DNA from: CAWBOY01 sp963790585
GTDB taxonomy: Bacteria > Planctomycetota > Planctomycetia > Gemmatales > Gemmataceae
NCBI GenBank assembly: GCA_963790585.1
Contig: CAWBOY010000003.1
Location: 248,001-312,000, forward strand
Direction: 5' to 3'
Length of the DNA stretch: 64,000 bases
In this document: positions 48,762 to 57,250 of the stretch, piece after piece
Position numbering within the stretch: position 1 is the first letter of the stretch
How the letters are laid out: every line of letters begins with the position of its first letter
The notes under the pieces: generated by a model
Database searches by the model: none
The model's input: the letters and a program-made list of their open reading frames with translations, nothing else
What the model was told of the DNA's origin: nothing
Position numbers and translations under genes: made by a program

Positions 48762-49909
48762 TTACCCTGGCACGGTAGTTGCTCACTAATCTAGAATTAC
48801 AAGTACCTCAGCCCGAGCTTCGAGGTGTTACTATGTCTATTACTCTTCCCGATGCCCGCCATCTCTCGGACGATTCGTTGGAGACCTTGCGTTTGCGTGC
48901 CTTGCATGGCTTGGAGCTTGGCTATTCCGAAACCGATCTCGCCGAACTCCTCGGCGTCCGCCGCGAAACCATCTCCCGCTGGAATACCGCCTATTACGCC
49001 GAAGGCTTGGACGCCCTGCCCGGCGGGCGCACCGGCCGGCCTTTGGGCTCGGGCCGTATGCTCTCCGAGGCCCAAGCTCAAACCATTCGCGACCAGATCG
49101 ACTACTTCTCGCCCCAGCAAGTGGGCCTGAAACACGCCCTGTGGACACGCCAAGCCGTCGCCGACCTCATCCGAAGAGATCTCGGCATCGAACTGGCCCT
49201 ACGCACCGTGGGCAAGTATCTCCAACGCTGGGGCTACACCTCCAAAAAGCCCGCCCGCAAGTCGCGTCACCAAGATCCCGATGAAGTCGAACAGTGGTTG
49301 CAGGATACCTATCCGGCCATCGAGGCCCAAGCCCAACGAGACAACGCGGAGATTTTGTGGGCGGATGAGGTTGGCGTGCAGGCCGACCACCATCCCGGTT
49401 CGGGTTATGCCCGCCGGGGCGAGCGTGCCACCATGGAGGTGCCGCAACCACATCTGCGGGTCAATCAGATCTCGGCGATCAGCAATGAGGGCACGGTGCG
49501 TTTTATGACGTACAAGGGGTCGTTCACGGCGGAAGTCTTTCTCCAGTTCTTGACTCTCTTGATCAGTGGGGCGAAGCGGAAGATTCTGTTGATCGTGGAC
49601 CAGTTGGGCTCCCACACCAAGGCGGAGGTACAGTCCTGGGTAGAGGCGCATCAGGAGCAGATCGAGTTGTTTTACCTGCCGACGTATTCGCCGGAACTCA
49701 ATCCGGTGGAATATTTGAACAATGACATGAAGGGGAACATCAACAAGGCTGGCCTGCCGCCGGACAAGCCGACGTTGCAAGAGCGGTTGTTCGGATTCAT
49801 GAGGAAGTTGAGCGGGATGCCTCGACATGTTATGAGTTATTTCCTTCATCCGCAGACCCAATATGCCGCTCCAATGGAATTAGGTTGATCTAATTTCGTG
49901 CCGGGGTAA
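48762..49909 (+). mobile_element. IS630-family insertion sequence
   Basis: 1148 bases with ends TTACCCTGGCACG and TTACCCCGGCACG (one mismatch), flanked by the TA target duplication typical of IS630/Tc1 (48760-48761 and 49910-49911). Inserted in the opposite orientation to the host gene. Confidence 0.95.
48833..49888 (+). CDS. IS630 transposase (intact)
   Basis: 351 residues. The N-terminal HTH (YSETDLAELLGVRRETISRW) and winged helix region are followed by the DDE catalytic domain: EILWADEVGV, ILLIVDQLGSHT and PTYSPELNPVEYLN. The start at 48833 has GAGGTG 6 bases upstream. This is the only one of the four transposases here with an undamaged frame, so the element may be active. Confidence 0.93.
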   Translation: MSITLPDARHLSDDSLETLRLRALHGLELGYSETDLAELLGVRRETISRWNTAYYAEGLDALPGGRTGRPLGSGRMLSEAQAQTIRDQIDYFSPQQVGLKHALWTRQAVADLIRRDLGIELALRTVGKYLQRWGYTSKKPARKSRHQDPDEVEQWLQDTYPAIEAQAQRDNAEILWADEVGVQADHHPGSGYARRGERATMEVPQPHLRVNQISAISNEGTVRFMTYKGSFTAEVFLQFLTLLISGAKRKILLIVDQLGSHTKAEVQSWVEAHQEQIELFYLPTYSPELNPVEYLNNDMKGNINKAGLPPDKPTLQERLFGFMRKLSGMPRHVMSYFLHPQTQYAAPMELG

Positions 49910-51491
49910 TATAGTTGCTTCCTTGCCGTCGATTTTCGATAGAAGTTCCACGAGAAACAAGCGAATCGGAGTGTTCTCATGTTGAAGGAGCTGCATTAGC
50001 ACCGGAACGGCTTGAGGGCGACGCCATTCCTCGGGCTTGATCTGAGCAGTGCTGCCCGGAACAAATCCGGCCCTACCTAGTTTTTCTCCAGAGATCAAAT
50101 ACGAGTGCAATTTCTCTGGGTCGGGCCGAACATCGCCTGACACGACGGAAGCTCTCAGGCAAGCTCGCAGATAATTTGACAACACATGAAAATTCTCGGC
50201 GGCTTCCTTGCCCATTTCACAATCTGGGCCAAACTGCCAGGGTAAAATCGAATTCTCGGGATGTTTCTGGGTTTTGGACAATTCTAGTAGAAATTGCACT
50301 CCGTAATCGTGTCTCACGGTCGGAATCTGTAGACTCGCTCCGAATAATCCGTTGCCCGATCCGGCGTTTCTCAAGCTGGATGGATTAAGCCCAGCATATA
50401 ATAAGGCTACCGTAGTCTGGTTTAGTCCTGCCTCCGGGGCGGGCATTAGCTGTTTTCTCAAGTCTTCATCAGAAAGGCTCGATCGTCGCTTTATCTGAAT
50501 CGGTTTCCTTGCCGTATCCTCGATATCAGAACCTTCGCCCTTCGCCACACTGGCGTTTGCGGATGGATTGTCGCTCGCCCTACCTCTTTCGCTTTGGTAC
50601 ATCGCTGCCAGAGAGTCTAATGCCTGCGGAATGGCTTCCACCATCCTCTTCATCAGTTTCCATCGTTGCGTTTCTGATGGCTGTCCGTTTCGGTTCTCCG
50701 GAGGAAGTTGCGACTCGGGCCGGCGAGCTTGGACGGCCTTCTGCTCCTCTTTGATTAGAGCCGGCTTTTCACCGTTATTCCTGAAGTCTTTTTCGTTTTG
50801 AACTACTATCGGACGAGGCTCAGAACGCGCGGCCTTTGGCTCTTTCGAGGATGTCCCGGCAGTCCGCAAAGGTTTATTTTTTGTTGATTCAACTAGATAC
50901 AGGCCGAAACGGAGTATCCCAGCTACAACGAATGCCACAAGCAAAACCAAGGTTAGACCGGCTTTACGGTAAAAAGATCTTGGGTCGCTTATCGACGGAG
51001 GGTTACCGACCGCGGATATTTGAGTCTGTTCTGCTGGCTTCTCCGGCGACTGCGAGAGCGGTAAAGGGCCGCCTCTCTCTCTTCGAGTGCTCTGGACCGC
51101 TTCTGGATTAACCTTTAAGGCTTGCCTTGGTTTTTTAAGTGAAATTGCCTCATTGGAAGTAGGCACCGGTACGGTGACAGGATTCTTGCACCAGGGACAA
51201 GTAGACGTTCGGCCTGCGCAGTCCTCGGGGGCCGAAATCGTCTGGACGCAAGTAGGGCAAGGGAAACGCATCATGGGAGACTCACCTTGGACGGAGGTAA
51301 CGTAATCGTGTCTGAAGGTGCATTCATTTATATTATCGACGTCGGCCTTCGATCGACCAGCGAGGGCAACAACTTCTCGCGAGACCTCTTTTGAACAATC
51401 CAACCAAGTAGCCACGCGGACGGGCTCGCCGGCTTCGGCAGGGGCTAACCGCAAGCGCGGTACTTGGCGGTTTTTTTGCCCGTCTCAGTGC

Positions 51492-51956
51492 TCAGCGGTT
51501 GCGAGCAATTGCGTAGCCGATAAACCCTGCAAGAAGAAGGGGTAGGCAACATGCCAACACCGCGACCAGGCGGATGCCGACGTCGAGAAATAGGAAAATG
51601 AAGATCGGGCCAACGATGACCGCCAAGGCGATAATTGCAACAATTACGCAGCCACCGAGCATTCCGCTTGCAAAGGCGCTGGACCTTACGCCGTCTTGCA
51701 TCAAGTAGTCAGTGGATGGGTCAGGTAGAGAATAGTTGTCAGAGGCCTCGAATTGCTCTTGAGTAATGACGACCACGGGAGGCTGAATGATCTCTCCCGT
51801 TTTGGGGTCGATCCGATGCGCCTTGACGGGCTCGGGCAGCTCGGGTACGATGAGCAGTGTTTGGCACAGCGGATTTACACAAGTCGTCTTTTTTCCAGCT
51901 CTCTTTGAGTCAACGACGTAACGGCGGCCACAATTGGGGCAGGCGAAATGTATCAC
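51492..51956 (-). CDS. Zinc-ribbon protein with two membrane segments
   Basis: 154 residues. IHFACPNCGRRYVVDSKRAG and CVNPLCQTLLIVPEL form a zinc ribbon. A linker follows, then two hydrophobic stretches (GGCVIVAIIALAVIVGPIF and LVAVLACCLPLLLAGFIGYA). The same plan as the split gene downstream, so they may be related members of the host-type family carried by or captured into the island. Function unknown. Confidence 0.7.
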   Translation of the reverse strand: MIHFACPNCGRRYVVDSKRAGKKTTCVNPLCQTLLIVPELPEPVKAHRIDPKTGEIIQPPVVVITQEQFEASDNYSLPDPSTDYLMQDGVRSSAFASGMLGGCVIVAIIALAVIVGPIFIFLFLDVGIRLVAVLACCLPLLLAGFIGYAIARNR

Positions 51957-52157
51957 TGCTTTCTCTCCGCGTGGGCAACGCCTACCCGATCGCGGCTGAG
52001 AGAGAACAGCTACAAGCGACCGAGCGGACCAGGTCGGTTGCTACTCCGACCTCCGCATTCTATGACCCGTCAGAGTGCGATCCATGCTGAGGAACGTTAT
52101 GGGGCTGGATGATTCTCGAATTGGCTTATCGGTGGAATACGGGATCATCCGATCAAA

Positions 52158-52297
52158 CCTTAGGAGACAAGCGCCATCATCGCCCGACGAATCGGATCCG
52201 ACAACCCCGGCCACGCGGCCACGAGAGCGGCCAAGTCCGGATCAATCCCCCCTTCGCCTTGCTCGTCACTACACCCGGCACTACACCCGCTAGGGGT
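52158..52297 (-). pseudogene. Remnant of an integrase C-terminal region
   Basis: A minus-strand frame reads IDPDLAALVAAWPGLSDPIR then RAMMALVS and stop, a tail I associate with planctomycete site-specific integrases. Upstream in it is GTCACTACACCCGGCACTAC (52266-52287 with two more bases), identical to 37079-37100 inside the intact integrase gene. It sits next to attR and probably derives from an earlier related element. Confidence 0.5.
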
Positions 52298-52347
52298 CAA
52301 CGAACGTAACATGCTTTCCGAATTGCCCTTGTGTCGCGGTGTATTCG

Positions 52348-52393
52348 GATTTTGGCTCTCTTCGTCTAGGTTCGAATCCTAGCCGGGTAGTTT
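52348..52393 (+). other. attR (partial tRNA-Gln copy)
   Basis: GATTTTGGCTCTCTTCGTCT...GGGTAGTTT. Two of its three differences from attL are compensatory (C-G to T-A in the T stem), so the copy came from a functional but diverged tRNA-Gln gene, presumably the one carried by the element. Confidence 0.85.
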
Positions 52394-52549
52394 GAGAATG
52401 AGACAGATCGCAAACGCGGGAACGAGGCCACATTACCAAATGCAGACGAATTTAGCAGAACTTCACGGCTGATTTCACCTTTCGCATTTCTTGCTCCTTT
52501 CGCGATCCGCATTTGGATTTAAGAATATTCGCATCGGTGGTGAGTCACA

Positions 52550-53225
52550 ATGGGTTATGATTCGATCAATCAACCAGTGGTCGCACAGATCCCTTCTGAC
52601 ACCAAGTCCTTGCTCGACGTCGGTTGTGGCGGCGGGGGCATGGGAGGGTTGCTCAAGGCGAAACTTGGCTGTTCTGTCGTCGGCGTGACCTTCGATGAAT
52701 CGGAAGCCGTCGTCGCGCGGCAGCGACTCGATCGGGTGGAAGTACAGGATCTCAATAGCTTTGACATCACCGGTCTTGGCAAGTTTGATTGCATTCTCTG
52801 CAGCCATGTGCTCGAACATCTTTACCGTCCCGAAGAACTCCTCGTCAAGCTGCGGAGCTGTTTGAATCCCGGCGGCAGCCTGGTCATGGCCATTCCCAAC
52901 CTCTTGTTTTGGCATCAGCGCCTGAAGTTGATGCGCGGCCAATTTCGTTATGCCGATGGCGGCACAATGGATCGCACGCATTATCGCTTTTATGATTGGA
53001 AGTGCGCAAGAACTGCTCACCAATGCTGGCTACGTAATTCGCTACAAGGGTGCGGAAGGTGGTTTTCCGTTGACTCGCTTCTTGTGGGGCTCAGCGCGGC
53101 GCGCCCTCGATGGACTGGCGGTTTATTGGTTTCCCGGATTCTACGGCTGGCAGTTTATTTTCCGCTGTCAGGTCCCGGAACAAGAAGTCGCGAAGCCAGA
53201 AAAGCCGCCGACGGCGGCGGTATAA
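52550..53225 (+). CDS. SAM-dependent methyltransferase, class I (frameshifted)
   Basis: About 225 residues. The glycine loop LLDVGCGGGGMGGLLKAKLG is motif I, DCILCSHVLEHLYRPEELL is the post-I/II region and LNPGGSLVMAIPN is motif III. The last third is in another frame. A change at 53000-53008 (AAGTGCGCAAG) joins HYRFYDW to SAQELLTNAGYVIRYKGAEG. Resembles methyltransferases associated with glycan or lipid modification, but the acceptor is unknown. First host gene beyond the island. Confidence 0.82.
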
Positions 53226-53253
53226 GTAACTTCCCCCTAAAGTGTCTTTCTTG

Positions 53254-53314
53254 AAAGTCGCGTCCCCCTCCCAGGGTGCGCAGCTGCGCACCCTGGGAGG
53301 GAAGACGCGACTTT
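53254..53314. terminator. Strong palindrome after the methyltransferase gene
   Basis: Arms AAAGTCGCGTC..CTCCCAGGGTGCGCAG and complement meet at AGCT, forming a nearly perfect 30-base stem followed by TTTT. It fits a transcription terminator and also the general class of intergenic palindromes in this window. Confidence 0.65.
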
Positions 53315-53344
53315 TCGGATAGCCTTTGAGTAGAAAGCACCGTC

Positions 53345-54997
53345 ATGTCTCGTGGTCGGGTCCGACTCGCTGAGTTTCTTTTCGATGAACTCCACGCCGA
53401 AGGTGTGCGGCAAGTCTTCGGCATCCCTGGCGACTACGCGCTCAACCTTTGCAACGCTTTACAGAGACATGGCAGACCTCACTTTGTCACGCTCTGTCAC
53501 GAGCCGGGTGTCGGTTTCGCGGCGGACGGCTGCGCTCGCATCACCAATAACCTCGGCGTCTGTTTGGTGACCTACGGCGCCGGCGGGTTGAACATGGTCA
53601 ACTCGGTTGCCTGTGCCTATGCCGAACAGTCGCCGCTCGTCGTTATTTCCGGCGCACCGGGTGTGAGCGAGCGTGGCTCGGGCATCATCGTCCATCATGA
53701 GGTCAAGAATCTTGATTCTCAGATGAAGGTGTTTCAGGAGGTGACGGCCTACGCCGCTGTGCTCGACGATCCGACAACTTCGGGCCGACATATTCGGCGG
53801 GCCCTCCGAATCGCTCGCGAACTGGCCCGCCCGGTCTATCTCGAGGTGCCGCGCGATCTTGTCAATTCTTACATCGATCTACCCGAGCCGACGACCCGCG
53901 AGGAATTGCTAATCGACGATGGGGCCATCGACGAGGCAGCCGCGGAGATTTCCGCACGGCTCAAAGCGAGCCGTAATCCGGTCCTGATCGTCGGCATTGA
54001 GGTCCATCGCTTTCGTCTTCAGCAGCAAGTCGTCGCCCTCGCTGAGCGGCTCGGCGTTCCCGTCTGTTCGTCCTTTCTCGGCACCGCGATCTTCCCGGAG
54101 AACCATCCTCAATATCTTGGAACGTACTTGGGTACGGTTAGCCCGCCGGCGACGCGAGCGCTGGTCGAGCAATCGGATTGCCTGCTGCTCCTCGGCGAGC
54201 GCATCAGCGATACCGGGCTGGGCATTTCCGCCGATTTCATCAAACCCGCCACCACGCTTGTGTGCGCATTGCGCGGCGTCTTCATTGGGCATCACCGGTA
54301 CGAAGGTACGCCGTTGGATCGCCTGCTGCCGAAGCTCTTGGAGCTGGCGTCTCCTGGGCAACACGTCGTTCCGTCGGCAGCGCAAGGCCGATCGATTTCA
54401 GCCGAGGTTTTGGAACCGTTCAACGAAGATGAGCCGCTGCGCGTGCGGCACGTGATCGCTTGTCTCAATAGATTTTTGGCCACACACGCTGACATTCCGG
54501 TGGTGGCCGACACAGGCGATGCGCTCTTCGCCACCGTGGACATTCGCTCGCGCTGGTGTGTTGCCCCGGCCTATTACGCGACGATGGGCTTCGCCATTCC
54601 CGCGGCCATCGGCGTCGAGATAGCCAGCGGGCATCGGCCCTTGATCCTGGTGGGCGACGGTGCTTTTCAAATGACGGGAATGGAGATCTCGAATTGTCCG
54701 CGTCTCGGCCTGAAGCCCATCGTCATCGTCTTCAAGAACGAGCGCTGGCAGATGCTCCAGGCGTTCGTTCCTGAGGCGCGCTATAACCAGATCGTGAGCT
54801 GGCCCTTCGCCAAGCTCGCGGACCTATGGGGCGGCTTCGGCTTCACGGCTCGGACCCCCGGTGAATTCCATACGGCTCTCGACGCCGCGTGGAAGGGCGA
54901 TCGTTTCGCGCTGATCGAGGCGATTTTGGACCCGGACGACATGTCCCCGATCCTGCGCGGCTTCGTCGAGGGTTTCAAAAAGCGCGTACGGGCCTAA
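53345..54997 (+). CDS. ThDP-dependent 2-keto acid decarboxylase (indolepyruvate/pyruvate decarboxylase type)
   Basis: 550 residues. EFLFDELHAEGVRQVFGIPG opens the PYR domain, and the catalytic Glu is in CHEPGVGFAADG. The central domain follows, and the ThDP motif GDGAFQMTGMEIS...NERWQ lies near residue 437. The overall layout matches decarboxylases of aromatic or branched 2-keto acids (IpdC/KivD/Pdc) rather than acetolactate synthase, since no FAD-binding pattern is obvious. Product would be an aldehyde plus CO2. A single gene; the group IIC intron follows. Confidence 0.85.
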   Translation: MSRGRVRLAEFLFDELHAEGVRQVFGIPGDYALNLCNALQRHGRPHFVTLCHEPGVGFAADGCARITNNLGVCLVTYGAGGLNMVNSVACAYAEQSPLVVISGAPGVSERGSGIIVHHEVKNLDSQMKVFQEVTAYAAVLDDPTTSGRHIRRALRIARELARPVYLEVPRDLVNSYIDLPEPTTREELLIDDGAIDEAAAEISARLKASRNPVLIVGIEVHRFRLQQQVVALAERLGVPVCSSFLGTAIFPENHPQYLGTYLGTVSPPATRALVEQSDCLLLLGERISDTGLGISADFIKPATTLVCALRGVFIGHHRYEGTPLDRLLPKLLELASPGQHVVPSAAQGRSISAEVLEPFNEDEPLRVRHVIACLNRFLATHADIPVVADTGDALFATVDIRSRWCVAPAYYATMGFAIPAAIGVEIASGHRPLILVGDGAFQMTGMEISNCPRLGLKPIVIVFKNERWQMLQAFVPEARYNQIVSWPFAKLADLWGGFGFTARTPGEFHTALDAAWKGDRFALIEAILDPDDMSPILRGFVEGFKKRVRA

Positions 54998-55056
54998 ACG
55001 CAATAAGGTCCGTCTCAGGGCTGATGAATGTTGGTTGCCATGCCCACGCTAGCGTA

Positions 55057-55137
55057 AGAGCCTCTCCGAAAAAGGGGACGGGCACCATTGTGCGCAGCAC
55101 CCTTCGGGCCGTTCCGGCAATGGTGCCCGTCCCCTTT
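55057..55137. repeat. Intergenic palindrome interrupted by the group II intron
   Basis: 5' arm AGAGCCTCTCCGAAAAAGGG..CACCATTG (55057-55090). The 3' arm is CAATGGTGCCCGTCCCCTTT (55118-55137), and its outer part TTCGGAGAGGCTCT lies beyond the intron at 57130-57143. The five A and five T (3+2) match exactly when the intron is removed. Confidence 0.88.
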
Positions 55138-55641
55138 GTGCGCCGTGCCAAGGCGTGACTTTTCAGTGGGTGCGAATCCCACCCGGCAACTGGTCGTTCC
55201 AGCCGGTAGCAATCGGAGCGGCAGTGGAGGTAACGAAACTGTCGAAGCCTTCGATGGAAAGGGTCGTTTGAGCGACTCCGCGAGCAGGCAGGCCGTAACG
55301 TGAGTGAACGCTGAGCAGGCCTCGAAACGGGTAATGTGGTAGCCGACCCAGCAAAGGGATGGGGAAGGCCGCAGACGCGAGGATACAGGGGGAACGACTT
55401 TAGCCCCACCCGCGTTGCCACCGGGGTAATGGCGACGGCATGTCGGCATAGGAAAGTTAACGCAACACGGGAAACCCCCTGCGGTGGCAGCAGTGCCAAC
55501 CGGACGCCCGCGAGGGACAGGCCGGGCCGCTTGGGGTGGCGGAGAGGCTCGTAGTACCGCTGAAGCCGGGTAACGCCGGTGGAGGGAAGGGGCCTTGGTT
55601 CAAGGACAGCGTCCGAAGGAAAGAGAGCCAGGAGATTGGTG

Positions 55642-56958
55642 ATGAGCCTAACACCTCCCGATACGGTTCGGAAACTCCAGGAGACGTTGCATGCCAAAGC
55701 GAAGAGAGCACCCACCTATCGGTTCTATGCGTTGTACGACAAGGTGTACCGGGCCGATGTGCTGGGCCATGCGTACCTGTGCTGTGCCGCTAACGACGGC
55801 GCGGCGGGGGTGGATGGCCAGACGTTCACGGACATCGAGGAGTACGGGCTGGACCGTTGGCTGGGTGAACTGACGGAAGAACTCCGAAACAAAGCGTATC
55901 GCCCGCAAGCAGTCCGACGGGTGTACATACCGAAGTCGGATGGCAAACAGCGACCGTTGGGCATTCCAACGATCCGCGACCGCGTCGTGCAGATGGCTGT
56001 GTTGCTCGTCTTGGAGCCGATCTTCGAGGCGGACTTGCAGCCGGAACAATTTGCTTATCGGCAAGGCCGAAGCGCTCTGGACGCGATCGAGCAGGTCCAA
56101 TTGTTGCTAGACAACGGGCATACGGAGATTGTCGATGCGGACTTGAGTGGGTACTTCGATAGCATCCCCCACGCCGAGTTAATGGCATCGGTGAGCCGAC
56201 GGCTTAGTGACGGGCTACTACTGGCCCTGATCAAAAGCTGGTTGGAGGCACCGGTGGAAGACCTTGGAGATCGTGGGGACAAGCGTCGAACGACTCGCAA
56301 CAAGGACGAGGGTCGCGGCACCCCGCAAGGGGGCGTGCTCTCGCCGCTGCTGGCGAATCTCTACATGCGTCGCTTCGTGCTGGGCTGGAAGACAAACGGG
56401 CATGCCAATCGTCTTGAGGCGCGTATCGTCAATTATGCGGACGACTTTGTGATCTGCTGCCGTGGTACGGCTCTTGAAGCCGAGGCGGTGATGCGGCGCA
56501 TGATGTCGAAGCTGCGGTTGACGGTGAACGAGACGAAGACCCGGGTTTGCCGCTTGCCGGACGAGACGTTTTCGTTTTTGGGTTACACGTTCGGTCGGAA
56601 CTGGTCGCCGAAGACGGGGCGTAGCTACATCGGTCCCCGTCCGGCCGTCAAGAAGATCCACGGGATCTGTGAGGTGATCCGCGATCAGACCAGCCGAACG
56701 TGGCAGTGGTTGTCTTGCCGGGCGTTAATAACTCGCGTCAACAGCCGACTGGTGGGCTGGGCGAACTATTTTTGTCTCGGTAACACGGCCCCGGCCATGA
56801 AGCAGGTGATGGCGCACACCTGTCAACGGCTCCGTCAGTGGCTGGGTCGGAAGCACCGCGTGCAGGGTACGGCCCGACAGTGTTATTCGGATCGTTACCT
56901 GCGTGAGGACCTGGGATTAGTGTGGCTTCCAGGGCGACCGCGACCTCGCGTCTTGTGA
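55642..56958 (+). CDS. ltrA: Group II intron reverse transcriptase/maturase
   Basis: 438 residues. RT blocks: RRVYIPKSDGKQRPLGIPTI (RT2), FEADLQPEQFAYRQGRSALD (RT2a/3), DADLSGYFDSIP (RT3), GTPQGGVLSPLLANLYM (RT4) and NYADDFVICC (RT5, catalytic YADD). FLGYTFGRNWSPKTG (RT7) leads into the maturase X domain. No endonuclease domain follows, as expected for class C. The start at 55642 has GGAG upstream. It assists splicing and reverse-transcribes the intron during mobility. The frame is intact, so the element may be active. Confidence 0.95.
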   Translation: MSLTPPDTVRKLQETLHAKAKRAPTYRFYALYDKVYRADVLGHAYLCCAANDGAAGVDGQTFTDIEEYGLDRWLGELTEELRNKAYRPQAVRRVYIPKSDGKQRPLGIPTIRDRVVQMAVLLVLEPIFEADLQPEQFAYRQGRSALDAIEQVQLLLDNGHTEIVDADLSGYFDSIPHAELMASVSRRLSDGLLLALIKSWLEAPVEDLGDRGDKRRTTRNKDEGRGTPQGGVLSPLLANLYMRRFVLGWKTNGHANRLEARIVNYADDFVICCRGTALEAEAVMRRMMSKLRLTVNETKTRVCRLPDETFSFLGYTFGRNWSPKTGRSYIGPRPAVKKIHGICEVIRDQTSRTWQWLSCRALITRVNSRLVGWANYFCLGNTAPAMKQVMAHTCQRLRQWLGRKHRVQGTARQCYSDRYLREDLGLVWLPGRPRPRVL

Positions 56959-56984
56959 GCGAACGCATGAGTTACCTTGTCCGA

Positions 56985-57018
56985 GAGCCGGATGCCTTAA
57001 TAGGGCCCGTCCGGTTCG
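56985..57018 (+). ncRNA. Group II intron domain V
   Basis: The 34-nt hairpin GAGCCGGATG...TCCGGTTCG pairs GAGCCGGA with TCCGGTTC and carries the AGC-type catalytic triad at its base (here as AGC in GAGCCG). It begins 26 bases after the maturase stop, and domain VI sequence follows to 57129. Confidence 0.88.
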
Positions 57019-57210
57019 ACGAGCGGGAAGTGGAAACGGGGCATGGCCGGGAGATTGAGGCACCGGCCAACGAAAGGGCCGGATACCGCTGGACTCGACC
57101 TAAACCACCGCGCCACTTCTCGACTCTACTTCGGAGAGGCTCTAAGTATGTCTGTATCGTGTTTCCCCTTCGTTGCCGGTGAAACAAAGGCTTTGCTGTT
57201 CGCACGTTGA

Positions 57211-57229
57211 CTTACGCTCCCGGCTCGCC
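57211..57229. repeat. Fragment of the GAGCCGGGAGCGTAAGC repeat
   Basis: CTTACGCTCCCGGCTCGCC matches the complement of the left arm at 26790-26814. It lies between the intron and the end of hpnD. Confidence 0.5.
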
Positions 57230-57250
57230 AAGATACCACCTGTTATGCAG

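Larger units (their letters stand above)
48031..51274 (-). pseudogene. Zinc-ribbon/HEAT-repeat membrane protein, split by IS630
   Basis: The N-terminal part has a zinc ribbon (FPCPTCVQTI..CPWCKNPVTV), one membrane segment (LTLVLLVAFVVAGILRFGLY) and a disordered charged stretch. HEAT-like repeats follow (VPVLMQLLQHENTPIRLFLV, ELLSKIDGKEAT). After the IS come more repeats (IALASRALFDLSQQVREKAV), a CMVCH heme- or metal-type motif and a C-terminal domain. Removing 48762-49909 plus one TA gives GKEATIALASRAL with no frame change and a 697-residue protein. The IS introduces a stop, so the gene is interrupted. Function unknown; CMVCH hints at a cytochrome-like site. Confidence 0.85.
36897..52393. 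mobile_element. Genomic island integrated at tRNA-Gln
   Basis: Bounded by a 46-base direct repeat (36897-36942 and 52348-52393, three mismatches) derived from the tRNA 3' half. The integrase is next to the tRNA. Content is phage- or satellite-like: excisionase-type HTH proteins, AEP primase, RecA-fold helicase, DUF669-like and DUF5681-like proteins, plus four IS elements. No capsid, portal or conjugation genes are visible, so it may be a satellite or a decayed integrative element. Confidence 0.85.
55138..57129 (+). mobile_element. Group IIC (bacterial class C) self-splicing intron
   Basis: 1992 bases, 5' end GTGCG, 3' end AC. Insertion immediately 3' of a stem-loop is the known habit of group IIC introns. 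A reverse transcriptase gene lies inside, and domain V is at 56985-57018. The boundaries are fixed independently because removing the element restores the palindrome perfectly. Confidence 0.92.
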
